A DNA stretch of 64,000 nucleotides from Phyllobacterium zundukense. Lineage in GTDB: Bacteria; Pseudomonadota; Alphaproteobacteria; Rhizobiales; Rhizobiaceae. The notes under the pieces are model-generated. The model ran no database searches. It saw only the letters and a list, made by a program, of their open reading frames with translations, and was not told the origin of the DNA. This document shows positions 45,181 through 57,014 of the stretch, piece by piece. Each line of letters starts with the position of its first letter. The first letter of the stretch is position 1. A program made the position numbers and the translations under genes. The stretch is from assembly GCF_002764115.1 (NCBI RefSeq), contig NZ_CP017940.1, positions 3,260,501-3,324,500 on the forward strand. The letters are read 5' to 3'.

Positions 45181-45842
45181 GCCCGCTCCTTGAGCGATGC
45201 ATCGACCACGGCGCGCAAGGCAGCGGCTGCGCCTTGCGGATCGGCCTGGCGGAAGATCGCCGAAATGACCGCGACACCGTCCGCTCCGGCAGCAATGGCA
45301 GGCGGCGTCCGCTCAAGGTCTATGCCGGCGATAGCGCCAATCGGCAGGCTTGGTTTCACCCTGCGGATGATCGGCGCCAGGCGGCTGAAGCCGTCGAAGC
45401 CGATCGGACCGTCGGGATTATGCTTGGCCGGTGTCTCGAACAGACCGCCAATGCAGGCATAGTCGATATCGCCCTGGATGGCTGCCTGCGCGTCGGCTTC
45501 GTTTTTAACGGTCAGGCCAATGATCGCACCCGGTCCAAGCAAGGCACGGGCATCGCCGACAGTCATATCCTCGCGGCCGATATGCACACCCTCGACCCCA
45601 GCAGCCAGCGCCACGTCGATGCGGTCATTGATGACCAGCGTCACACCCGTGCCCTTCAGCGCCGCATGGATTGCCCGCGCCCGCTCGACCATCGAGCGCG
45701 TCGGTGAATTCTTGTCGCGGTACTGGATGATCGTGGCGCCGCCACGGGCGGCTGCAAGTGCAAGCTCGCCCAGATCCTTGTCGCCGCCGATCGCGTCGAC
45801 ATCGACGATGGCATTCAGCCGGAAATCTACTTTTGGTCGCAC
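45177..45842 (-). CDS. thiE: Thiamine-phosphate synthase
   Basis: A 221-residue TIM-barrel enzyme that joins HMP-PP and thiazole phosphate to thiamine phosphate. Motifs [17 protein letters not shown] and [12 protein letters not shown] match the active site. The start appears to be GTG at 45842, 78 bases after the riboswitch. No thiC, thiO, thiS or thiG accompanies it, so precursor supply must come from another locus or from salvage. Confidence 0.9.
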   Translation of the reverse strand: MRPKVDFRLNAIVDVDAIGGDKDLGELALAAARGGATIIQYRDKNSPTRSMVERARAIHAALKGTGVTLVINDRIDVALAAGVEGVHIGREDMTVGDARALLGPGAIIGLTVKNEADAQAAIQGDIDYACIGGLFETPAKHNPDGPIGFDGFSRLAPIIRRVKPSLPIGAIAGIDLERTPPAIAAGADGVAVISAIFRQADPQGAAAALRAVVDASLKERA

Positions 45843-45920
45843 AGTCTGGACTCCATCGTGAACAGGTTGGAGATCCGGATATGTGCGAAGACAAGGCAGA
45901 GGGCGTGAAGAATGCTCAAT

Positions 45921-46003
45921 TCCCGTTCCTACGCCGGCATAACCCGGATCAGGTTCAAGGGTCCAGCTCGACGCTATCTCAGCACTGTACAGTGCCCCCC
46001 TCG
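45921..46003 (-). ncRNA. TPP riboswitch (THI element)
   Basis: Read on the minus strand, the sequence contains the conserved TPP aptamer core: a G-rich 5' strand, CTGAGATAGCG, then ACCCTTGAACCTGATCCGG and GTTATGCCGGCGTAGG, closed by the 3' strand. It lies 78 bases upstream of thiE. It should shut off thiE-thiD when thiamine pyrophosphate is abundant, most likely by blocking translation, since no clear terminator was found in the linker. Confidence 0.92.
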
Positions 46004-46059
46004 GAATGAAGTCATGATGGAGCGGCGCAAGATCAAAGTCAATTGCGCCGCTCGGTTGA

Positions 46060-47013
46060 TCAGTGTGTCAGACGGACAAGTTCGCCATCGACGGATTTGC
46101 AGGCCGATGTCACGGTGTAGAAGACGTCCTGTTTCGCCCAACCACCTCCGTCTTCCCAAGCATGCTTATGAGTTCCGCCGTCACAGCTGAAAATGTCCGT
46201 GAGGGGTGGCGTTGACTGAGGGGGAAGCTGTTTCCCGTCGACAAAGAGATAATGTACCGTGTCCTTATTGTTTGTCGTATACGTCCTGTTGTAACTGGTC
46301 TTCTTCGCGTCAACTACACATTTAACAATCGTTTTCGATGCGTCGGGATTGCGATATCCTATATCACAGCCGTCTTCCTTGACTTGCATTTTCAAATAGA
46401 CGCTGTCGTAATCTGAAAGCGTGATCGTTGTCATCTGATCCTTTGTCGGAACGGTTGTACCGGTGCCTCTTCCACTCTCAAAGCTGTGATCTGTGGGTTG
46501 ATACACAACCGTTCCAACAGTGGTCTCAACGCCGTTTTTTACGGCAACAACGGTGACGCGCTTGAACCAGTGACCGTAGATATTATCGACCTTGATTGTA
46601 GCACTGCTTGGCTTCAGGGGTGCCAATGCCTGCGCATTGACACCAACCGCCATCGTGTCCTGATTGAGGATACGCATGAACGTTGTTTGAGTCTGCCCAG
46701 CGAGACTGACGGTTATTCGCTGGTTCGCAGCGCTGAAATTGACTGTGACTGCACCGTATTTGGCCATCCCGAGATTTGCCTTCAGATAAGCCCTTGCGCG
46801 ATCTTCGGCAGCTTGCTTGTTTGCACCGGTAAATACTGACGCACCAGCTAGCGCCGCCGCATCGGCAGCATCCTGCAACGTGGCCCGTTCATTGGTCGCG
46901 ACGCTGTAGTCGACAGCAAGCCCGGTCATCCCCATGATCGGCACGAGCATCAATGCGAATGTAAGGGCCGTGGCCCCGCTGCGGTCTTTCAGGAAATCTC
47001 GAAAACGCTTCAT
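46060..47013 (-). CDS. TadG-like pilus/Flp-assembly protein
   Basis: A 317-residue protein with the TadE/TadG-like N-terminus: short basic leader, then SGATALTFALMLVPIMGMTGLAVDY as a membrane helix and NERATLQDAADAAALAGA. A longer beta-rich outer domain with four Cys follows. Such proteins are pseudopilins or assembly factors for tight-adherence (Flp) pili or related cell-surface structures. The second half is visibly less G+C rich than the first. No other tad gene is nearby, so it is an orphan. Confidence 0.8.
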   Translation of the reverse strand: MKRFRDFLKDRSGATALTFALMLVPIMGMTGLAVDYSVATNERATLQDAADAAALAGASVFTGANKQAAEDRARAYLKANLGMAKYGAVTVNFSAANQRITVSLAGQTQTTFMRILNQDTMAVGVNAQALAPLKPSSATIKVDNIYGHWFKRVTVVAVKNGVETTVGTVVYQPTDHSFESGRGTGTTVPTKDQMTTITLSDYDSVYLKMQVKEDGCDIGYRNPDASKTIVKCVVDAKKTSYNRTYTTNNKDTVHYLFVDGKQLPPQSTPPLTDIFSCDGGTHKHAWEDGGGWAKQDVFYTVTSACKSVDGELVRLTH

Positions 47014-47163
47014 GTCCCACTCCAGTCGTTGAGTGGAACAATTGATTTCCTGGAGTAAATGCCCGCTTAGGAAATTCGTTCAGATTTTCACGATCGGGGT
47101 GCCGAGACGCGATTTCCGCGGATTCATTACCGAAATGGTAAAAATCATATGAAAGTTTCTGCC

Positions 47164-47922
47164 CTAGAGCGCTGCGTCCGGCCGGACAAACCCCTGGCTC
47201 GCCACCAGCAGGTTTCGCGTGTACTCCTGCGTCACCTTGCGCTTGGCCAGCTCCGATGCTGTCAGACGCTCCACCTCTGCACCATTCTGCATCACCATCA
47301 AGCGGTCGCACATATGGGTGACGACGGCCAGATCATGGCTGACCATGACGAATGTCAGCTTGCGGTCGCGCCGAATTTGCTCAAGCAGGTTCAAGACCTC
47401 CGCCTGGACCGAGGCATCGAGCGCCGAGGTCGGTTCGTCCAGAAGCAGGATCGACGGCTCCAGGATCAGAGCGCGGGCGATGGCAACGCGCTGGCGCTGG
47501 CCGCCGGAGAGCTGGTGCGAATAGCGGAAGCGAAAACTCGATCCGAGCCCCACTTCATCCAGTGCGCGCAGGATGCGCTTTTCGATGTCGCCGAAGCCAT
47601 GGATGACCAGCGGCTCCAGCAACAGCCGGTCCACTGTCTGGCGCGGGTGCAGCGAACCATAAGGATCCTGGAACACCATCTGCACTTCGCGGTAGAACGC
47701 CTTGGTCCGCGTCGAGCCGAGCGTCTTGCCGTTGACGGTAATCGTCCCGCCACTGACTGGCGCGAGGCCTGCTACGGCACGCAGGAGCGTGGATTTTCCG
47801 GAACCGGACTCACCGACAAGACCGAAGGATTCGCCCGGCGACACCTCGATGCTTACACCGCGCAGAGCGCGAAACCGGTTGAACACCACTTCGAGATTTT
47901 CAGTCGTCAGCGCATTCATCAT
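47164..47922 (-). CDS. Peptide ABC transporter ATPase 2 (DppF type)
   Basis: A 252-residue ATPase of the dipeptide/oligopeptide importer. Walker A is GESGSGKST, the signature LSGGQRQRVAIARAL and Walker B LLLDEPTSALD. The start is set to the ATG at 47922, overlapping the DppD-type stop as ATGA. It works as a heterodimer with the DppD-type ATPase. Confidence 0.9.
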   Translation of the reverse strand: MMNALTTENLEVVFNRFRALRGVSIEVSPGESFGLVGESGSGKSTLLRAVAGLAPVSGGTITVNGKTLGSTRTKAFYREVQMVFQDPYGSLHPRQTVDRLLLEPLVIHGFGDIEKRILRALDEVGLGSSFRFRYSHQLSGGQRQRVAIARALILEPSILLLDEPTSALDASVQAEVLNLLEQIRRDRKLTFVMVSHDLAVVTHMCDRLMVMQNGAEVERLTASELAKRKVTQEYTRNLLVASQGFVRPDAAL

Positions 47923-48752
47923 GCCGCCCACTCCGGCTTGCGGTCGAGTACTGGCAGCGGATGCCGGTCATTGTCGATCTGTGGCATGCAGTTGAGCAGG
48001 CCTTGCGTATAGGGATGTTTCGCCTTGTGCAGGTCCGTCGCGGCGATTTCCTCGACGATACGCCCCGCATACATGACGATGACCCGATCGCAGAAGGACG
48101 AGACGAGACGCAGATCATGCGAGATGAAGATCAGCCCCATGCCGCGGTCGCGCACCAGATCGTCGAGTATGCGCAGGACATCTAACTGCACGGTAACATC
48201 AAGCGCCGAGGTCGGCTCGTCGGCAATCAGCAGTTCGGGCCCGGTGATCAGCATCATGGCGATCATGGCGCGCTGGCCCATGCCGCCGGAGACCTCGTGC
48301 GGGTGCAAATCATAGACCCGCTCCGGATCTCGGATCTGTACGGCGGCAAGCATATCGAGCGCACGCTTGCGCGCCTCGGCCTTGCTTACCTTTTCGTGCG
48401 TCCGCAAGGTTTCGACGATTTGCCGGCCGATGCTCATGACCGGGTTGAGCGAATATTTCGGGTCCTGCAGGATCATGGCAATGCGATTGCCGCGCAGTGC
48501 CCGCCGCTGCTTCACCGATGCGCTGAGCAGGTCGATGCCATCGAAATTCAATGTCCTGGCAGTAATCTTCGCATGGGGTGGCGTCAGCCCCATGATGGCC
48601 CGGCCGGTCTGTGATTTCCCGGAGCCGGATTCGCCGACAATGCCAAGACGTTCACGGCCAAGGGTGAAGGAAACCCCGCGCACCGCATCGATAACACCGG
48701 TGCGGGTCGGAAACTGGACCCGCAGGTCTTCGACGTTAAGCATCGTGCTCAT
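47919..48752 (-). CDS. Peptide ABC transporter ATPase 1 (DppD type)
   Basis: A 277-residue ATPase with Walker A GESGSGKSQ, signature SGGMGQRAMIAMM and Walker B LLIADEPTSALD. The C-terminal cysteine-rich iron-sulfur loop region is present in reduced form (NCMPQID). Its start overlaps the permease stop by four bases. Confidence 0.9.
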   Translation of the reverse strand: MSTMLNVEDLRVQFPTRTGVIDAVRGVSFTLGRERLGIVGESGSGKSQTGRAIMGLTPPHAKITARTLNFDGIDLLSASVKQRRALRGNRIAMILQDPKYSLNPVMSIGRQIVETLRTHEKVSKAEARKRALDMLAAVQIRDPERVYDLHPHEVSGGMGQRAMIAMMLITGPELLIADEPTSALDVTVQLDVLRILDDLVRDRGMGLIFISHDLRLVSSFCDRVIVMYAGRIVEEIAATDLHKAKHPYTQGLLNCMPQIDNDRHPLPVLDRKPEWAA

Positions 48753-49678
48753 TGGTTGCTACCTCGCGGATCGAGGGCGTCGCGCAGACCATCGCCAAGC
48801 AGGTTGAAGCCGAGGCTGACAGTCAGGATGGCAAAGCCTGGCATTGCGGCCACCCACCACTGATCCATGATGAAGCGGCGGCCGGAGGCGATCATCGCGC
48901 CCCATTCGGGCAGCGGCGGCTGCGCACCGAGGCCTAGGAAGCCGAGCCCTGCGGCGGTCAGGATGATGCCTGCCATGTCGAGCGTCACCCGCACGATCAG
49001 CGAGGACAGGCACAGCGGCATGATGTGGCGCAGGACGATGCGCGTCGGCGAGGCACCCATCAGCTGCACCGCGGCGATATAGTCGGAATTGCGCACTGTC
49101 AGCGTTTCGGCCCGTGCGATGCGCGCATAGGGCGGCCAAGAGGTGATGGCGATGGCGATGACGGCGTTTTCGATGCCGGGACCAAGTGCAGCCACAAAGG
49201 CCAGTGCCAGGATGAGCTTGGGGAAGGCGAGGAAAATATCGGTAATGCGCATCAATATGGAATCGACCCAGCCCCCGGCATAGCCGGCGATCGTGCCGAC
49301 AAGCAGCCCGATGGGCGCGGCGATAATGGCAACGAGGATGACGACATAGAGCGTCAACCGCGAACCATAAATGAGGCGCGAGAGGATATCGCGCCCCTGA
49401 TCGTCTGTTCCGAGCCAGTATTCGCCGCCGGGCGGCAGCAGGCGCGCATTGCGCAGATCGCCTGCTACCGGCGAGTGCGGGGCAAGCACATTGGCGAAGG
49501 CCGCAACCAGCAGCAGCGCGATGATGATAGCGAGGCCGACAACGGCCAGCCGGTTGCTGGCGAAGCGGCTCCAGACCAGATAGGCGCGGCCAAGCCTTGC
49601 CTGCATACGCGACTGCGGCCGGTCGCTCATCAGCCATTCGCGGCGCGAGAAGGGTTTGGTAGGAGAAAGCTCACTCAT
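48749..49678 (-). CDS. Peptide ABC transporter permease (DppC type)
   Basis: A 309-residue permease. A cytoplasmic N-terminal extension leads to the first membrane segment (LAVVGLAIIIALLLVAAFANV), then the typical LGTDDQGRDILSRLIYGSR. The EAA loop is YIAAVQLMGASPTRIVLRH. Its start overlaps the DppB-type stop by four bases. Confidence 0.9.
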   Translation of the reverse strand: MSELSPTKPFSRREWLMSDRPQSRMQARLGRAYLVWSRFASNRLAVVGLAIIIALLLVAAFANVLAPHSPVAGDLRNARLLPPGGEYWLGTDDQGRDILSRLIYGSRLTLYVVILVAIIAAPIGLLVGTIAGYAGGWVDSILMRITDIFLAFPKLILALAFVAALGPGIENAVIAIAITSWPPYARIARAETLTVRNSDYIAAVQLMGASPTRIVLRHIMPLCLSSLIVRVTLDMAGIILTAAGLGFLGLGAQPPLPEWGAMIASGRRFIMDQWWVAAMPGFAILTVSLGFNLLGDGLRDALDPRGSNQ

Positions 49679-50742
49679 CGCGCGCGCGTCCGTGGGTCAA
49701 GCGCCCGATACAGGACATCGGACAACAGATTGATGGCAACGAAGACCGTGCCGATGATGATGGTTCCGCCCAGCACCGCATTCATGTCGGCGTTCTGCAG
49801 CGAATTGGTGATGTACATGCCAAGTCCCGGCCAGGAGAATACGGTCTCGGTGAGGACAGAGCCTTCCAGCAGTCCGGCATAGGAAAGCGCGATCACCGTC
49901 ACCAGCGGAACAGCCGCGTTGCGCAGCGCGTGGCCCCAGATGATGCGGGTTTCCGACAGGCCCTTGGCGCGCGCCGCAACGATATATTCCTGTTCAAGCT
50001 CGTTGAGCATGAAAGAGCGCGTCATGCGGCTGATATAGGCGAGCGAAAAATAGCCGAGCAGCGACGCAGGCAGGATGATGAAGCTGAAAATATTCCAGAA
50101 CGCATCCCAGTTGCGCTGCAAGATCGCATCGAGCAGGTAAAAGCCGGTGATCGGAGTGAATGTATATTCGTAGACCACGTCGATACGGCCAGGGCCGGAG
50201 GTCCAGCCGAGCTTTGCGTAGAATACCAGCAGGGCCAGCAGCCCGAGCCAGAAAATCGGCACCGAATAGCCGATAAGGCCGATGATGCGGACGATCTGAT
50301 CGATGATGCTGCCGCGCTTGACTGCGGCCAGCACGCCGAGCGGCACACCGAACAAGGCACCAATGAGCGTACCGAATGTGGCCAGCTCCATGGTTGCCGG
50401 GAAGACCCGCCTGATATCGGTCATGACGGGATTGGTGGTCAGTACCGAATTGCCGAAATTGCCCTGCAATGCGTCTTTTATATAGATCACGAACTGCTGG
50501 TAAATCGGCAGGTTGAGGCCATATTCCTCTCGCACGCGTTCCACGACATGCGCGGGCGCCCGGTCGCCAACAATGGCAAGCGCTGGATCGATCGGTATGA
50601 CCCGCCCTATGAAAAACGTGACGGCAAGAAGCCCCAGAAATGTGATGGCGCCGATCAGCAGAAACCTGCCAATCGCCCATAAGAGATTTGAGGCCCAGGC
50701 GCCTGTACGCCTGGACTCCAATTGTGTTTCGGTACTGCTCAT
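49675..50742 (-). CDS. Peptide ABC transporter permease (DppB type)
   Basis: A 355-residue permease with about six segments, the periplasmic YGLNLPIYQQFVIYI loop and the EAA-type loop YIVAARAKGLSETRIIWGHAL. It is slightly longer than usual because of a ~20-residue N-terminal tail. It pairs with the DppC-type subunit. Confidence 0.9.
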   Translation of the reverse strand: MSSTETQLESRRTGAWASNLLWAIGRFLLIGAITFLGLLAVTFFIGRVIPIDPALAIVGDRAPAHVVERVREEYGLNLPIYQQFVIYIKDALQGNFGNSVLTTNPVMTDIRRVFPATMELATFGTLIGALFGVPLGVLAAVKRGSIIDQIVRIIGLIGYSVPIFWLGLLALLVFYAKLGWTSGPGRIDVVYEYTFTPITGFYLLDAILQRNWDAFWNIFSFIILPASLLGYFSLAYISRMTRSFMLNELEQEYIVAARAKGLSETRIIWGHALRNAAVPLVTVIALSYAGLLEGSVLTETVFSWPGLGMYITNSLQNADMNAVLGGTIIIGTVFVAINLLSDVLYRALDPRTRAR

Positions 50743-50769
50743 TCTCTCAGCTCTCGGGGTAACCCCCGA

Positions 50770-52380
50770 TCATTTCGATACGTTGAAGACGTAGTTCGTA
50801 TCGAATGAAGGTCCGAGCTTGAAACCCTTCAGGTTCGCGCGAAGACCTGCAACTTCGGTCTGCTGGAAAATCAGCACGAACGGGCTGGTTTCGAGAACCT
50901 TCTTCTGCAGATCCTGATACATCTGCGCACGCTTGGCGCCATCACGCTCGAGCAGGGCTGCCTTGGTTTCCTTGGTCAGATCCGGCACATCCCAGGCATT
51001 GCGCCATGCCAGGGTCTTGTTGGTACCCGTATCGGCATTATCCGGATTGGTGGTGAAGGTTTCCGCATTGGAATTCGGATCCCAGTAATCGACGCCCCAC
51101 TGGCCGATGTAAGAGTCATGGGTGCGGGCGCGATATTTGGTCAGCGTCTGCTTACCATCGCCCGGGATGATTTCCAGCTTCACGCCGGCCTGCGCCATGG
51201 TCTGCTGCACGGATTCGGCAATGCCGGTCACCGGCTGGTTGTTGCGTACATCCATGGTGAAAGAGAAGCCATCCTTGAGCCCTGCCTTTTCAAGCAGGCC
51301 CTTGGCTTTCTCGACATCGAGCTTGTAGGGGTTCTCGTCCAGTTCGCCGAGGATGCCCTTGGGCAGGAAGGTCTGGTGGATTTCGCCAATGCCCTTGATC
51401 AGCTTTTCGCCGATTGCGTCATAATCGACGAGGTATTTCAGTGCTTCGCGCACTTCTGGCTTCGCCAGGTTCGGGTTCTTCTGGTTGAGGCTGAAATAGT
51501 AGATCGTACCCTTCGGCGCATTGACAGTCGTGATATCCTTGTTCTTGACGACCTGCTCCAGATCGTTTGGCTCGAGATTGCGGGCAACATCGATGTCACC
51601 CTTTTCGAGCAGCAGGCGCTGCGCCGCGCTTTCCTTGACGTGGCGGTAGATGACGCGGTTGAGCAACGCCTTGGTGCCATAATAATTGTCGTTGCGCTCC
51701 AGAACGATGATCTCGTTGGCGCGCCAGTCGCGGATCTTCATCGGGCCGGAACCGGCGTAGCCCGTCTTCATCCAGGCATTGCCGAAATCGTCACTGACAA
51801 CGTGTTCGGAGACCAGTTTCTTGTCGACGACGGACGCGACGGTCGCGGTCAGGCAGTTCAGCACGAAGCTCGGCGCATAGGGCTGATCCACGGTGAAGAC
51901 AAAGGTTGACGCATCGGTTGCCTTGGCCTTCTCGGCAACATTATCGGCCTTCAGGCCAAACTGGGTCAGAATGAAAGCCGGGCTCTTGTCGAGCTTGATG
52001 GCGCGCTCGAACGAATAGGCGACATCCTCGGCGGTGATCGGGTTGCCCGAAGCGAATTTCAGATCCGGCTTGAGCTTGAACGTGTAGGTCAGGCCGTCAT
52101 CGGAAACGGTCCAGCTTTCGGCGATATCTGCAACGATCTTCGAAGGATCGTTGATATCGAGCCGAACAAGCTTGTCATAGGTATTGCCGTTGATTTCGCC
52201 CATTGTAAGCTCGAAAGCCTCAGCGGGATCGAGCGTGATAACATCGTCGATGGCAAAGGCTTCGACCAGCGTATCGGCAGGCGTTTCCGCGAAAGCCGGC
52301 ACACCGGAAAGCAGAATGGCGGAGACTGCCGCACCACCGAGCAGAAGCCGGAATTTTGGGTTCATCTTGGTCATCAACAT
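50770..52380 (-). CDS. Peptide ABC transporter solute-binding protein (family 5)
   Basis: A 536-residue periplasmic binding protein with a Sec signal (LLLGGAAVSAILLSGVPAFA). TLDPAEAFELTMGEINGNTYD and YSFNQK-like segments (YYFSLNQKNPNLAKPEVREAL) fit the family 5 dipeptide/oligopeptide-binding group. Encoded 27 bases before the permease gene and 37 bases after the dipeptidase gene. Confidence 0.88.
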   Translation of the reverse strand: MLMTKMNPKFRLLLGGAAVSAILLSGVPAFAETPADTLVEAFAIDDVITLDPAEAFELTMGEINGNTYDKLVRLDINDPSKIVADIAESWTVSDDGLTYTFKLKPDLKFASGNPITAEDVAYSFERAIKLDKSPAFILTQFGLKADNVAEKAKATDASTFVFTVDQPYAPSFVLNCLTATVASVVDKKLVSEHVVSDDFGNAWMKTGYAGSGPMKIRDWRANEIIVLERNDNYYGTKALLNRVIYRHVKESAAQRLLLEKGDIDVARNLEPNDLEQVVKNKDITTVNAPKGTIYYFSLNQKNPNLAKPEVREALKYLVDYDAIGEKLIKGIGEIHQTFLPKGILGELDENPYKLDVEKAKGLLEKAGLKDGFSFTMDVRNNQPVTGIAESVQQTMAQAGVKLEIIPGDGKQTLTKYRARTHDSYIGQWGVDYWDPNSNAETFTTNPDNADTGTNKTLAWRNAWDVPDLTKETKAALLERDGAKRAQMYQDLQKKVLETSPFVLIFQQTEVAGLRANLKGFKLGPSFDTNYVFNVSK

Positions 52381-52417
52381 TGTACTGGTTCCCTGTTTTA
52401 GAGCTCTGGCCTAGATC

Positions 52418-53488
52418 CTAGGCCTCCGTTTCTTGGTTTTCTTCGTGCCAGGCGACGCGCAATACGCGCAGCCAGTTTTCACGGCAGATCTTTGCAAGAT
52501 CGTCTTCCGAATATCCGGCATCGCGCAACGCCATGACAAGATTCTGGTTGCCGCTTGCGTCAGCAATTTCTCCCGGGATTTTAGCACCGTCAAAATCAGA
52601 ACCAAGCGCCACGCAGTCGATGCCCATGCGGTTCACCATATAGTCGATGTGGCGAACCATATCGGTGAGCGGCGTATCGGCATTTTCCCGTGCATCGGGA
52701 CGCAGCATCGCGACGGCATAATTGAGACCGACCAGCCCTTTGCTTTCGCGCACCGCATCGAGCTGCCTGTCCGTCAGGTTGCGCGCGACAGGTGTCAGAG
52801 CATGGACATTGGAGTGGCTGGCGACGAGCGGCTGCTCACTGATGCGCGCCACATCCCAGAAACCTTTCTCTGTGATATGCGCGAGATCGATGAGGATACC
52901 GAGGCTATTGCAGGCCTCGATCAGCTCTTCACCTGCGGATGTCAGACCGGGACCGGTATCGGGATCCATCGGATAGGCGAAGGGCACGCCGTGGGCAAAG
53001 ATATTGTTGCGGCTCCAGACCGGGCCGAGCGAACGCAGCCCCGCCGCGTAGAAAACATCGAGCGCCGCCAGGTCCGCGCCAATTGCCTCGCAACCCTCCA
53101 TATGGAGAACAGCGGCAAACATGTCCGTGCGCATGCATTCAGCAATCTCGGCGGTGCTGCGGCAGAGCTTCCAGCCGCCGGCCCGCTGCAGTTTCAGGGC
53201 GATCGCAGCCATTTCAAGCGCGATATCGAGCGAGGGCGCGCGCTCCAGCGGCGCAGCAAGCGGTGTCGAATAATGGCCGTTGGCATCGGGCGCCTTGAAG
53301 GCAAGATCGCCGGAAGGGACGTAAATGGCACAGAGGCCGCCGATCAAACCGCCCTTGAGCGCCCTGATCTTGTCGATATGGCCGGAACTCGTGCCTTCGA
53401 TGAATTCCTGAACCGGGTCGGCCCCGTCTCTCGAATGTTTCCACAACCGGTAAAGCACATCGTTGTGACCATCAAAGACAGGCTGCAT
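52418..53488 (-). CDS. Membrane dipeptidase (renal dipeptidase, M19)
   Basis: A 356-residue zinc dipeptidase of family M19. Metal ligands are visible in FDGHNDVL (His, Asp), LHMEGCEA (Glu), VASHSNVHAL (His) and GSDFDG. Such enzymes cut dipeptides, including those with a D-residue. It leads the peptide ABC operon, so imported dipeptides (perhaps D-Ala-D-Ala from cell walls) can be cleaved at once. No signal peptide, so it acts in the cytoplasm despite its name. Confidence 0.88.
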   Translation of the reverse strand: MQPVFDGHNDVLYRLWKHSRDGADPVQEFIEGTSSGHIDKIRALKGGLIGGLCAIYVPSGDLAFKAPDANGHYSTPLAAPLERAPSLDIALEMAAIALKLQRAGGWKLCRSTAEIAECMRTDMFAAVLHMEGCEAIGADLAALDVFYAAGLRSLGPVWSRNNIFAHGVPFAYPMDPDTGPGLTSAGEELIEACNSLGILIDLAHITEKGFWDVARISEQPLVASHSNVHALTPVARNLTDRQLDAVRESKGLVGLNYAVAMLRPDARENADTPLTDMVRHIDYMVNRMGIDCVALGSDFDGAKIPGEIADASGNQNLVMALRDAGYSEDDLAKICRENWLRVLRVAWHEENQETEA

Positions 53489-53770
53489 TTCTATTCCCGA
53501 TTAGATTGGCTTGAAAAGTCCGCATGTTCGCCGGGTAATCGTGGCCAATCCCCGGAACCTCACTTCCTTTTCGACAAAAGATCATGACGCTCACGAACAG
53601 GCAAGAGAGTAATTGTACAAAAGTATAAAAACGCGGGGGTTCGATTCAACCTGCAGGTCGTGGTGGTGGTTGGTGTCAAACGATAGCATCAGGCATGACC
53701 AAACATCGAACCCGATATTTTCGTCGACACATGTGCGGAAATGGTATATTTCTTATACCAATACTGATCC
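53489..53770. other. Control region between dipeptidase operon and BrnT
   Basis: Non-coding, holding the promoter of the dipeptidase operon on one strand and the BrnT palindrome on the other. Confidence 0.5.
53742..53760. promoter_or_regulatory. Palindrome before brnT, candidate BrnTA operator
   Basis: TGGTATA and TATACCA are perfect complements around TTTCT, ending 10 bases before the BrnT ATG. Toxin-antitoxin promoters are commonly repressed by the antitoxin at such a dyad close to the start. Confidence 0.6.
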
Positions 53771-54034
53771 ATGCTGTTTGAGTACGATCCGGCAAAGAGC
53801 GCGTCCAATAAAATCAAACACGGTATTGATTTTGAGGAAGCACAATCGCTCTGGAAAGATGAACGGATGCTGGAAGCTCCAGCCAAATTGGATGGAGAGC
53901 CGCGTTTTCTCGTAATTGGCTTACTCAGAGGCAAGCATTGGTCAGCAATATGCGTTCACAGAAGCGATAAGGTTCGCATCATTTCGGTTCGCCGGGCCCG
54001 AAGACAGGAAATCGAATACTATGAAAACGAGTGA
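53771..54034 (+). CDS. brnT: BrnT-family toxin (RelE-like RNase)
   Basis: An 87-residue protein with the BrnT pattern: FEYDPAKSASNKIKHGIDFEEAQ, then RFLVIGLLRGKHWSAI and the C-terminal IRIISVRRARRQEIEYYEN-like strand. BrnT toxins cleave RNA and stop translation under stress. It is followed by an overlapping antitoxin gene, the usual BrnT-BrnA order. Confidence 0.85.
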   Translation: MLFEYDPAKSASNKIKHGIDFEEAQSLWKDERMLEAPAKLDGEPRFLVIGLLRGKHWSAICVHRSDKVRIISVRRARRQEIEYYENE

Positions 54035-54236
54035 TTTTGACCGCAATTTCGACGAGGGGGCAGATATTGCCGAACAGGTGGATTGGTCGAAGGCCCGCCG
54101 GCCCAACGAAGAACTCAAGCGGGTAAATGTCGACTTTCCCATATGGGTAGTGGAAGGTCTGGACAGACAGGCCCGGCGGCTTGGCGTGACCCGACAAGCC
54201 CTTATCAAGCTCTGGATCGCCGAACGTCTGGGTTAG
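54021..54236 (+). CDS. brnA: BrnA-family antitoxin (CopG-like)
   Basis: A 71-residue protein that starts inside the toxin gene (overlap 14 bases) at the ATG at 54021. The C-terminal half (KRVNVDFPIWVVEGLDRQAR, LGVTRQALIKLWIAERL) is a ribbon-helix-helix DNA-binding domain. It neutralises BrnT and should bind the palindrome at 53742. Confidence 0.85.
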   Translation: MKTSDFDRNFDEGADIAEQVDWSKARRPNEELKRVNVDFPIWVVEGLDRQARRLGVTRQALIKLWIAERLG

Positions 54237-54265
54237 GGTTCTTCGATTAGCTATCCGAATAAACA

Positions 54266-54291
54266 GTGGTGCATTGAAATCACTGCACCAC
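54266..54291. terminator. Hairpin between brnA and gyrB
   Basis: GTGGTGCA and TGCACCAC pair perfectly over eight bases with a ten-base loop, 10 bases beyond the gyrB stop and 29 beyond brnA. The genes converge, so it may end both; no T run of note. Confidence 0.55.
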
Positions 54292-54301
54292 CGATCCATT
54301 C

Positions 54302-57014
<2,713 letters not shown>

